Assembly (NCBI GenBank): GCA_013100825.1 | Contig: CP040001.1 | Span: forward strand, 496,001 to 560,000 | Length of the DNA: 64,000 nucleotides | DNA from: Candidatus Saccharibacteria bacterium oral taxon 488 | GTDB taxonomy: Bacteria > Patescibacteriota > Saccharimonadia > Saccharimonadales > Saccharimonadaceae | Direction of reading: 5' to 3' | Shown here: in pieces, positions 26,700-34,015 of the stretch | How positions within the stretch are numbered: the stretch's first letter is position 1 | Layout: every line of letters begins with the position of its first letter | Translations under genes and position numbers: made by a program | The notes under the pieces: model-generated | Told to the model about the DNA's origin: nothing | Database searches by the model: none | The model's input: the letters and a program-made list of their open reading frames with translations, nothing else

Positions 26700-27026
26700 A
26701 TGCTCGAGATTTTGACCGTTCTCCTTGTCGCTATTATCGTCACTGGAACCATGATGATCCTATTTTCCGAAAGGGATCTGGTCATAGGTCTGAACGGAGT
26801 GATGCTACTGCTGTTCGGGGTATCAGCCCTCCTCGCCACAGCAAAAATGACAGCAGCCGCACAACATCGAAGCCTTGAGTGGCTCTATGGGTCACTCACT
26901 GCCTTGCCCAACTGGGTCCTCATCGTAGGCGTGGTTGTAACTGCCGCACTGTTCATCACGGCACTTATTGTCGTGATGGATTGTCTTGCCGATCTCCTCT
27001 GTTGGTGGAGAAGAAATCGCCGCTGA
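26700..27026 (+). CDS. Small membrane protein of unknown function
   Basis: A 108-residue protein with three predicted membrane helices (about residues 5-22, 29-48 and 70-96) and a basic, Trp- and Arg-rich C-terminal end (LLCWWRRNRR). No catalytic motif and no family is recognised. What sets it apart is its expression signal: a leader of about 115 nt with three hairpins behind the tandem-TTGACA promoter, in a genome where many first genes have no leader at all. The ribosome site is AAAGG about 10 bases before the ATG. Confidence 0.6.
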   Translation: MLEILTVLLVAIIVTGTMMILFSERDLVIGLNGVMLLLFGVSALLATAKMTAAAQHRSLEWLYGSLTALPNWVLIVGVVVTAALFITALIVVMDCLADLLCWWRRNRR

Positions 27027-27031
27027 GGTGC

Positions 27032-27070
27032 GGGGCGGGATTTGATACAACTTTTCGTATCTCCCGCCCC
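27032..27070. terminator. Long GC-rich hairpin between convergent genes
   Basis: A nine-base stem GGGGCGGGA/TCCCGCCCC carries an inner five-base stem GATAC/GTATC, separated by a three-base bulge. It lies between the small membrane-protein gene (+) and gapdh (-), where a bidirectional terminator would be expected, but no T run follows on either strand. It may act with another factor or protect 3' ends. Confidence 0.5.
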
Positions 27071-27100
27071 ACTCACATCACTGAACTTATGTTATAGAAC

Positions 27101-28129
27101 TTATGACATTGCTGGCTGTTGGAGGTAGTGGCCGACGTCCGCTACCAACTCAACCAGGCGGTTGGAGTACCCCCACTCGTTATCGTACCAGACCATGATT
27201 TTCACCATGTTGCCACCAACGACCTTGGTCAGCGGCAGATCAACGATACCAGAATGCGAATTACCGATAAAGTCGCGGCTGACCAGCGGCTCTTCAGACA
27301 CACCCAAGATCCCTTGATAGAAACTATCGGCGGCAGCTTTCTTGAACACCTCATTCACCTGCTCGACCGTCACGTCACGCCGCAGCAAGGCCGTCACGTC
27401 ACTGAGAGACACCACCGGCGTCGGTACGCGCACACTGAGGCCGTCGAACTTACCGGTTAGCTGCGGCAGGGTTTTGGTCACGGCGATGGCCGCACCGGTC
27501 GTTGTCGGCACGATATTCTCGGCCGCGTTGCGACCCTCGCGAAGGTCCTTGGCCGGCGCGTCTTGCAGGCGCTGGCTGGCAGTGTAGCTATGCACCGTTG
27601 TCAGCATCGATTTCTCGACGCCAAACTCCGCATCCAAAATCGCCATCACCGCGCCCAAGCTATTGGTCGTACAGCTGGCATTAGAAACTATCGGCGTAGC
27701 GTCCTTGATCTTGCTGTCATTGGTGCCCAGGACAATTGTATCGACGCTGTCGGACTTGGTCGGCCCGCTGATAACCACACGTTTAGCGCCAGCAGTCAAG
27801 TGCTTACCCGCACCATCTTTATCTGTAAAGAGTCCCGTCGATTCTATCACCACGTCAACATCCATCTCGCCCCACGGCAAGTTCATTGGATCTTTTTCCG
27901 CCAGCACTTTGACATGTTTTCCATCAACGACCAATTCGTTTTCTGTAAAATCAACTTGGCGGCCGTATTCCCCGTAATTACTATCGTGTTTGAGTAGGTA
28001 CGCTAGCGTCTTAGTATCCGTCAAGTCATTGATCGCCACAATCTCCAGATCGCTGCGCTCCCAGGCAATTTTAAAGGCGCTGCGCCCGATCCGCCCGAAA
28101 CCATTAATCGCTATTTTCGTTATCGCCAT
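27101..28129 (-). CDS. gap: Glyceraldehyde-3-phosphate dehydrogenase, type I
   Basis: A 342-residue NAD-dependent glycolytic enzyme that converts glyceraldehyde-3-phosphate to 1,3-bisphosphoglycerate. Seen: the dinucleotide-binding INGFGRIGR at the N-terminus, the catalytic Cys in SNASCTTN near residue 155, the anion-site VPTPVVSLSD and the C-terminal WYDNEWGYSNR. GGGAGGG before the ATG and the family N-terminus (MAITKIAINGFG) choose this start over an ATG 24 bases upstream. Its TATAAT box (minus strand, 28172-28167) lies back to back with the rel promoter. Confidence 0.97.
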   Translation of the reverse strand: MAITKIAINGFGRIGRSAFKIAWERSDLEIVAINDLTDTKTLAYLLKHDSNYGEYGRQVDFTENELVVDGKHVKVLAEKDPMNLPWGEMDVDVVIESTGLFTDKDGAGKHLTAGAKRVVISGPTKSDSVDTIVLGTNDSKIKDATPIVSNASCTTNSLGAVMAILDAEFGVEKSMLTTVHSYTASQRLQDAPAKDLREGRNAAENIVPTTTGAAIAVTKTLPQLTGKFDGLSVRVPTPVVSLSDVTALLRRDVTVEQVNEVFKKAAADSFYQGILGVSEEPLVSRDFIGNSHSGIVDLPLTKVVGGNMVKIMVWYDNEWGYSNRLVELVADVGHYLQQPAMS

Positions 28130-28195
28130 ACAAGTATCCCTCCCGAGTAGCATTAGCTTTTTCCTAATTATACTACAAAGTTGTATAATGAAACC

Positions 28196-29719
28196 ATGAC
28201 GCGCGAGGAATTACTACATCTAGCGGCGCCGCAGTACGATGAAGTGCCGGTACTGGTGTTAGATAGCGCTATTGACTACGCTACTAAAAAACATGCCGGG
28301 CAAAAACGCAAGAGTGGCGAACCCTACATCACGCACCCGCTGGCGGTGGCTGGGATTTTGGTGGAATGGGGCATGGATATCGACACGGTAATCGCTGGTG
28401 TGCTGCATGATACGGTCGAGGATACCGATGCGACATTGGATGAACTGGAGAGTTTGTTTGGGCGCGACATTGCCTTTTTGGTTGATGGTGTGACCAAGGT
28501 ATCGCAGGCGCGCGCTGGCATGCGTAGCCTCGATAGCTACCTGCCGCACACCAAGGACAACCTCGCCAAACTGATGATCGCGGTCGGCGAGGACATCCGA
28601 GTGATTATTATCAAGCTGGCGGATCGACTGCATAATATGCGTACGCTTCAATATATGCCGCGCGACAAGCAGAAGAAAATCGCCCGCGAGACGATTGAGG
28701 TGTTTGCGCCGTTGGCGGATCGACTGAATATGGGGCGGGTGCGCGTGCAGCTGGAAGAGCTCAGTTTTCGATTTTTGATGCCCAAGGATTTTCAGCGTAC
28801 TAAGAGCCTGATGGATAGCCGCCTAAAGAAAAGCCAGCGCAAACTCGCCAAAGTCCGCCGCGACGTTACGGCGCGCCTCAAGAATGAGAGTCTGCAGTTT
28901 GAGATGGACGGCCGGGTGAAAAGCGTATATAGCTTGTTCAAGAAGCTCGACCGTGTTGGTGATATTGATAAGATTTACGACCTGATCGCCCTACGGATCA
29001 TCGTTGATGATTTAGCGACCGGCTATCTGGTGCTGGGCGTGCTGCACGAAATGTACCAGCCATTCTATGAGCGCATCAAAGATTATGTCGCCAATCCTAA
29101 ACCGAACGGCTACCAGAGCTTGCACACGACGGTACAAACGCCGACCGGACAAATTGTCGAATTCCAAATTCGTACCCAAGACATGCATGAATACGCCGAG
29201 CGCGGCCTGGCAGCCAGCTTTCATTATAACGAACAAAAGATGTCCGATGCCTACCGCCAGGGGCGAATCGCCGCGCTGCCGACGGATTTGGCATGGATTC
29301 GTGACCTACAGGAAACGGCGGCCCGAGCACGCGAGGGTAAATCATTTGATTCAGAAAAATTCCGCATGAAGTTGTTTGAGGATCGCATCTTCGTCTATTC
29401 GCCCAAAGGTGATATTTATGACTTGCCGCGCGGCGCCTTTCCGCTGGATTACGCCTATCGCATTCACTCCGACATCGCAGCGCACGCCAGCGGCTTTAAG
29501 GTCAATGGCGCCATGAAGCCGTTCACCTATGAATTACAACATGGCGACGTCGTCGAAGTTTTGACCAGCAAATCTGCCAAACCCAAACCAGCCTGGCGCA
29601 ATATGGTCATCACGCCGCACGCCAAAACCAAATTACGCATGCAGCTGTCAAAAAGCGGCGGCGTGCTCGCACACCTGACCGGTTTAACCGACGGCGTTTC
29701 GTCGTTGTTTCGACGGTAA
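28196..29719 (+). CDS. rel: RelA/SpoT-family bifunctional (p)ppGpp synthetase/hydrolase, short form
   Basis: A 507-residue stringent-response enzyme. Order: HD hydrolase domain with HDTVED (about 65-70), synthetase domain with RIIVDD and KPNGYQSLHTTVQTP (about 300), then a TGS domain (RIFVYSPKGDIYDLPRGAFPLDYAY, about 395-420). It ends about 50 residues after TGS, so the helical, zinc-finger and ACT domains of long RelA/SpoT proteins are missing; both catalytic centres look intact. TATAAT (28184-28189) ends exactly 6 bp before the ATG; no Shine-Dalgarno. A TTG frame start at 28181 overlaps the -10 box and is rejected. Confidence 0.94.
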   Translation: MTREELLHLAAPQYDEVPVLVLDSAIDYATKKHAGQKRKSGEPYITHPLAVAGILVEWGMDIDTVIAGVLHDTVEDTDATLDELESLFGRDIAFLVDGVTKVSQARAGMRSLDSYLPHTKDNLAKLMIAVGEDIRVIIIKLADRLHNMRTLQYMPRDKQKKIARETIEVFAPLADRLNMGRVRVQLEELSFRFLMPKDFQRTKSLMDSRLKKSQRKLAKVRRDVTARLKNESLQFEMDGRVKSVYSLFKKLDRVGDIDKIYDLIALRIIVDDLATGYLVLGVLHEMYQPFYERIKDYVANPKPNGYQSLHTTVQTPTGQIVEFQIRTQDMHEYAERGLAASFHYNEQKMSDAYRQGRIAALPTDLAWIRDLQETAARAREGKSFDSEKFRMKLFEDRIFVYSPKGDIYDLPRGAFPLDYAYRIHSDIAAHASGFKVNGAMKPFTYELQHGDVVEVLTSKSAKPKPAWRNMVITPHAKTKLRMQLSKSGGVLAHLTGLTDGVSSLFRR

Positions 29720-29739
29720 GCAAAGCACTCACACCTCAG

Positions 29740-29960
29740 AGGCTGCGGCAGACACGACACCTCCTCCGCCAGAGACTGTGAAACGTTCGTGAGTAACGGA
29801 CGTTTCAGCCGAACGCTCGCGAGAAATCTCCAGCGGAGATTTGAGCGAAGAGTGTGCTCTGGCGGCGGACGGTGGAGTGGCTGCCACGGCTTGGATTCCA
29901 GCCGTCTCCTCCACGTCGAATGCATCCGGCGGGCGCCGTCCGCAGAGCTATCGACGTGTC
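29740..29960. ncRNA. Multi-hairpin region, candidate structured RNA
   Basis: The 326-base gap between rel (+) and ppa (-) holds no convincing gene but a set of perfect inverted repeats: CCGCCAGAG/CTCTGGCGG (29766-29774 with 29857-29865) closing a loop that contains GAAACGT/ACGTTTC (29780-29806) and CGCTC/GAGCG around AAATCTCC/GGAGATTT (29814-29847); then GTGGAG/CTCCAC (29872-29914) around ACGGCT/AGCCGT (29886-29905); then ACGTCGA/TCGACGT (29913-29957). The strand is undecided, no promoter or T run is obvious, and no known RNA family (tmRNA, RNase P RNA, SRP RNA) is recognisable. Confidence 0.45.
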
Positions 29961-30045
29961 GGAGAGGCTGATAATTCCGCGACAAACACGCATACCAGAT
30001 TCTTAGTAAGATGTGATATCGCTTTGCTTTACAAGATATGTAGTA

Positions 30046-30579
30046 TTACGCCTGCTCGTTCCAGCGCTCGATCGCCGCCGCCACAACCTGCTTAGCAGCA
30101 TCAACGCCAGCAAATTCCTTGACAATGGTCGAGCCTGGCTTCTTCAGATCCTTATAGTGATTGAAGTGGAATTCAATTTGCTTAATCAGCTGTACTGGCA
30201 GATCCTCCAACGACTGAATGGCGTTACCATTATGGCGATCGTCGCTTGGCACCGCGATAATCTTATCATCAACCTCATCGTCATCGATAAACTTCATCAC
30301 GCCAAGGATCCGCGCCTCGACCACCAACCCGGTCGTCAGTGGCGTATCCGTCACCAACAGCACGTCCAACTCATCGCCGTCCTCATCCAGTGTCTGCGGA
30401 ATGAAACCATAATTAGTCGGCTTGGCAAAGATCGCCGGATCAACCCGATCTAGCCGCATGACGCCGGCCTTCCGATCCCATTCAATTTTATGATTTGACC
30501 CAGCCGGAATCTCTACGACAACGGTGATTTCGCCGTCCTGATAGTTTCCCGGGGTTACTACTTGGTTAAAATCCGCCAT
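30046..30579 (-). CDS. ppa: Inorganic pyrophosphatase
   Basis: A 177-residue family I soluble pyrophosphatase that hydrolyses PPi released by biosynthetic reactions. Seen: VVVEIPAGSNHKIEWD near the N-terminus, NYGFIPQTL, the metal-binding signature DGDELDVLLV at about residues 67-76 and KFIDDDEVDDKIIAVP. The length is normal. It lies three bases after the trxB stop, with its ribosome site (GAGGAG) inside the end of trxB, so it is the last gene of a leftward FKBP-trxB-ppa operon. Confidence 0.96.
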   Translation of the reverse strand: MADFNQVVTPGNYQDGEITVVVEIPAGSNHKIEWDRKAGVMRLDRVDPAIFAKPTNYGFIPQTLDEDGDELDVLLVTDTPLTTGLVVEARILGVMKFIDDDEVDDKIIAVPSDDRHNGNAIQSLEDLPVQLIKQIEFHFNHYKDLKKPGSTIVKEFAGVDAAKQVVAAAIERWNEQA

Positions 30580-30582
30580 GAT

Positions 30583-31515
30583 CTACTCCTCTCTGGCTTT
30601 TTCTTGTAAATATTCACGAATCTGCAACGCCGCGACCGCGCCCTCGCCAACCGCCGAAGCGATTTGCATGGTCGCACCCGAACGTACATCGCCCGAAGCA
30701 AAGACACCAGGAATGTTGGTATGCAAATGTTCGTCGGTAACGATGTGCCCGCCGAGGTCCAGCTCAACATCTGATTCCTTCAAGAACTGCGTGTTCGGGA
30801 TGAGGCCGATGAAGACGAACAAACCGTCTGCAGTAAATTCTTTTTGTTCACCGTTTTGGGTCGATTTGACGCCGTAGAATTTGTCGTCTTTGACGATAAT
30901 TTCATCAGTCGTCGCACCGATATGGACGGTAATTTTACCCTCATCAACATACTTTTGTAATTCTTTTTGCAGGACATCGCTGGCGCGCAATTTACTGCGT
31001 ACCAGTAGGTCGATGTGGCTGGCATAGCGAGTTAGAAATATCGCTTCCTGCACCGCCGAGTTGCCGCCGCCAACGACGATCAAGCGCTTATCGCGGTAAA
31101 ATGCACCGTCGCACGTTGCACAGTAATGCACGCCGCGGCCATACAATTCATCTTCGCCCGGCACGCCCAGCTTGCGGTGATTTGAGCCGGTCGCTAGCAG
31201 CACTGCTTTGGCTCGCACTGGTTGACCATCAATCGTCAATTCCAATTCGCCGTCAACTTGCTTGAGTTCCGTGACATCGCCATACTCAATATCCGCACCA
31301 AACCGCTCAGCCTGCTGCTGCAATTCGGAGGCTAATTTCATGCCGGTCACGCCCTCAGCAAAGCCTGGATAATTATCGATTTGATCAGTGATGGCCGCCA
31401 TACCGCCAACCACGCCGCGTTCGTATAGTGTTGTCGGCACGTCTTCGCGCGATAGGTAAATTGCTGCAGTGAGTGCGCTTGGACCGGCACCGACAATGAT
31501 AATCTCTTTAGACAT
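30583..31515 (-). CDS. trxB: Thioredoxin reductase
   Basis: A 310-residue FAD/NADPH flavoenzyme that reduces thioredoxin. Seen: the N-terminal FAD motif GAGPSALTAAIYLSRE, the redox-active CATC at about residues 133-136 with the following DGAFY, the NADPH motif GGGNSAVQEA and the C-terminal GVFASGDVRSG. All expected catalytic positions are present. The start overlaps the FKBP stop by eight bases. No thioredoxin gene is in the window. Confidence 0.96.
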   Translation of the reverse strand: MSKEIIIVGAGPSALTAAIYLSREDVPTTLYERGVVGGMAAITDQIDNYPGFAEGVTGMKLASELQQQAERFGADIEYGDVTELKQVDGELELTIDGQPVRAKAVLLATGSNHRKLGVPGEDELYGRGVHYCATCDGAFYRDKRLIVVGGGNSAVQEAIFLTRYASHIDLLVRSKLRASDVLQKELQKYVDEGKITVHIGATTDEIIVKDDKFYGVKSTQNGEQKEFTADGLFVFIGLIPNTQFLKESDVELDLGGHIVTDEHLHTNIPGVFASGDVRSGATMQIASAVGEGAVAALQIREYLQEKAREE

Positions 31516-32185
31516 TCAACCCCCTTGATCTATAATATCGCTTGATAACTTCTGGCATCTCCGGCCGTGGAATCTCCGTTGGTTTCTCGATAGCCATGAC
31601 CACAAATTTGAGTGGCGCATTAGCAGGAATTTTATCACCCTGACCCTTGTCGCCGTAGGCTTTGTCAGCTGGAATTGTCAATTCACGCACGCCGCCAATT
31701 TTCATACCAATCAGCCCCTCTTTCCAGCCCTGAATCACCGACGTATTCGCCGGACCGTTCACTACAAATGGTGCTTTCAATTTACCGCTATTGATCGACT
31801 GATCAAAAATCTCACCCTTGGCATTCCAGCCAATGTAATAAGCCGCAAATTTGGTATCACCCTTAACTTCTGCGCCGCCGCCCTCCACCAAGTCTTCTTT
31901 GCCGAGCTCTTTGATGTCACCAGCCTCAAACGCACCAACTCGCGCGCTAAACTCAGCAAATTTAGCGTAATATTTTTTGTTCAATTCCGCCGTCTGAGCA
32001 TCAACTTTCTTTTGCCACTCCGTGGTTGCTTTTTTATAATCTTCTTGCGCTTGCTTTAGCTCGGCCTGATCTTTGGCGTCATTGCTTGGCTGCACCATCA
32101 TGGCGATGAACCCGCCAATTGTCCCAACCGCTAATGTCCCCGTGATGATCCATATACCGAGTCGCTGTCCCCTCGTCGTCGCCAT
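31508..32185 (-). CDS. FKBP-type peptidyl-prolyl isomerase, membrane-anchored
   Basis: A 225-residue protein with an N-terminal membrane helix (about 9-28), a charged coiled coil (about 35-75, rich in Lys, Gln and Glu) and a C-terminal FKBP domain (GWNAKGEIFDQS, VIQGWKEGLIGMKIGG, ELTIPADKAYGDKG). It probably assists the folding of proteins outside the membrane or at the surface. AAAGGAGG precedes the ATG and a TATAAT box is about 20 bases upstream. Confidence 0.92.
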   Translation of the reverse strand: MATTRGQRLGIWIITGTLAVGTIGGFIAMMVQPSNDAKDQAELKQAQEDYKKATTEWQKKVDAQTAELNKKYYAKFAEFSARVGAFEAGDIKELGKEDLVEGGGAEVKGDTKFAAYYIGWNAKGEIFDQSINSGKLKAPFVVNGPANTSVIQGWKEGLIGMKIGGVRELTIPADKAYGDKGQGDKIPANAPLKFVVMAIEKPTEIPRPEMPEVIKRYYRSRGLNV

Positions 32186-32215
32186 AATCCTCCTTTATCT
32201 TACCTTGAAATTATA

Positions 32216-34015
32216 TCAATGTTTCTTCTCGGCCGCAATGTCATACCGCGCGAGTTCGTCATCAATCCCCAAACCGGCTGTCCGCTGTAGCTTGAGTAAA
32301 TCAGCATAAATGCCACCCGATTTCGCCAGCTGTTTCGGCGTACCGATCTCGTCGACCCGGCCATGTTTTAGCGTCACGATCCGATCCACCGTAGCGATGG
32401 TACTCAGCCGGTGAGCGATAATCAGCGTCGTTCGCCCCTTCATCAGTCGCTCCAGCGCCTGCTGCACTAGGTGCTCGCTCTTACTGTCAAGGTTGCTTGT
32501 TGCCTCGTCGAGAATGAGAATCGGCGCATCCTTGAGTACCGCCCGCGCGATGGCGATGCGCTGTTTTTGACCGCCAGACAGCTTGAGGCCACGCTCGCCA
32601 ATTTGTGTATCGTACCCTTTATCAAGCCCGCTGATAAAGTCGTGCGCGTTGGCGGCCTTGGCAGCGGCGATCACCTGCTCATCCGTCGGCTCGTCGGCGC
32701 CATAAGCGATATTTTCACGAATTGTGCCAGAAAAGAGCGCTGGCTCCTGAAATACCGTGGCGATATGACGGCGCAAACTCTTTTGCTGCACCGCGTCAAT
32801 GGCCATATCGTCAATGGTAATCTCGCCACTATCTGGCTGATATAGGCGCATCAGTAAATTCGTCAAGGTAGTCTTGCCGCCACCCGACTCGCTGACGAGA
32901 GCAACATGCTCACCGGGACGAAGCGTGAACGAGATGTCGGTCAACACTGGTTTTTGCGGAGCAGAGGCGTAGCGAAACGAGACGTTGCGAAACTCGACTG
33001 CCCCGCGGCTCACGACTAATTCCGGCGCGTGAGGCACATCTTCAATTGCTGGGCGTAGCGTCATCACACCAACAAAATCCCGACTCCCAGCCAGAGCTTT
33101 CTGGAAATTATCAACGATGAAACTCATGTTAAACAGCGGCATCCGCAAATTATTAATCAGCGTGATCAACAGCACCATATCGCCGATCGAAAAACGCCGC
33201 TCGGTCGTCTGCACAAAAATGTAGGCAAAAATCATAAAGAAAATGACCGACAACACCACGCCGCGCACGATGTCCATGCTGTGCCAATAGCGCGATTGCT
33301 TGCGTGTGATGGCGATTGTTTTGCGGTAACGCTTGGCAAAATGACGATATTCGAGCGACTCACGGACGTAGCTTTTGACGACTTTGATCTGAGCAATGAC
33401 TTCGGCGAACCGGCCGCTGGCCATATCCGTCTCATGATTTTTACGGTTCTGAAAGGCCTGCCATTTCTTGCTGGTCAGCGCCGTCAGCCACATAAATAGC
33501 GGATACATAATGACCACCATTACCGCCAACTCCAGGCTGTACACCAGAACGATGCCGATGGTGATACCTGTCGTGAGCAGCATCTGGAAAAAGTTATTGG
33601 CAAACATGTTCAGGAAATTCGTCGTTTCGGTAATCGCGCGGTTGAGGCGATTGATAATCGTCCCAGTCAGCTCGCCATCAAAATAACTTTGTGGCAAGCC
33701 AAGCAAGTGATGATAGTACCGCGTCGACAGCTGCTGTTTGAGCCGCGTGGCCATCACGTCGCCCCAGTAACCGCCAAGGTTTCGCACCATCGTATTCGTC
33801 ACGTCAAGCGCCAGCAGCACCAGCGCCAAGAAAATCGCCTGCTCAATTCCCACCTTGCCGCCCTCAACCACGTCAACCATCAAGTTGGTTGCCAGCGAAA
33901 TCACGAACGGCACCGCGATGCCGGTCAGTGCCACGACAACCGAGCTGATACTAACCCCGACGTAGTATCTGCCCATACCGCGCGCATACCGGAGCATGTG
34001 GATTAGCGGCTTCAT
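32216..34015 (-). CDS. ABC transporter, fused permease and ATPase (exporter type)
   Basis: A 599-residue half-transporter of the type IV exporter family. Six membrane helices span about residues 15-310, followed by an ATPase domain with Walker A SESGGGKTT near 380, signature LSGGQKQR near 485 and Walker B ILILDEATSNLD near 508. It should work as a homodimer or with a partner; the substrate (lipid, peptide or drug) cannot be read. Its ATG overlaps the pheT stop by one base (TGATG). Confidence 0.93.
   Translation of the reverse strand: MKPLIHMLRYARGMGRYYVGVSISSVVVALTGIAVPFVISLATNLMVDVVEGGKVGIEQAIFLALVLLALDVTNTMVRNLGGYWGDVMATRLKQQLSTRYYHHLLGLPQSYFDGELTGTIINRLNRAITETTNFLNMFANNFFQMLLTTGITIGIVLVYSLELAVMVVIMYPLFMWLTALTSKKWQAFQNRKNHETDMASGRFAEVIAQIKVVKSYVRESLEYRHFAKRYRKTIAITRKQSRYWHSMDIVRGVVLSVIFFMIFAYIFVQTTERRFSIGDMVLLITLINNLRMPLFNMSFIVDNFQKALAGSRDFVGVMTLRPAIEDVPHAPELVVSRGAVEFRNVSFRYASAPQKPVLTDISFTLRPGEHVALVSESGGGKTTLTNLLMRLYQPDSGEITIDDMAIDAVQQKSLRRHIATVFQEPALFSGTIRENIAYGADEPTDEQVIAAAKAANAHDFISGLDKGYDTQIGERGLKLSGGQKQRIAIARAVLKDAPILILDEATSNLDSKSEHLVQQALERLMKGRTTLIIAHRLSTIATVDRIVTLKHGRVDEIGTPKQLAKSGGIYADLLKLQRTAGLGIDDELARYDIAAEKKH

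Noticed and set aside
29729-29914. A 61-codon minus-strand frame in the folded region
   Set aside because: Low-complexity Ala/Ser/Gly product without start signals; the inverted repeats explain the sequence better.
29740-29960. tmRNA, RNase P RNA or SRP RNA in the folded stretch
   Set aside because: The signature sequences of those RNAs (tRNA-like ends, the RNase P GAGGAAAGU core, the SRP GGAA/AGCA loop) are not seen on either strand.
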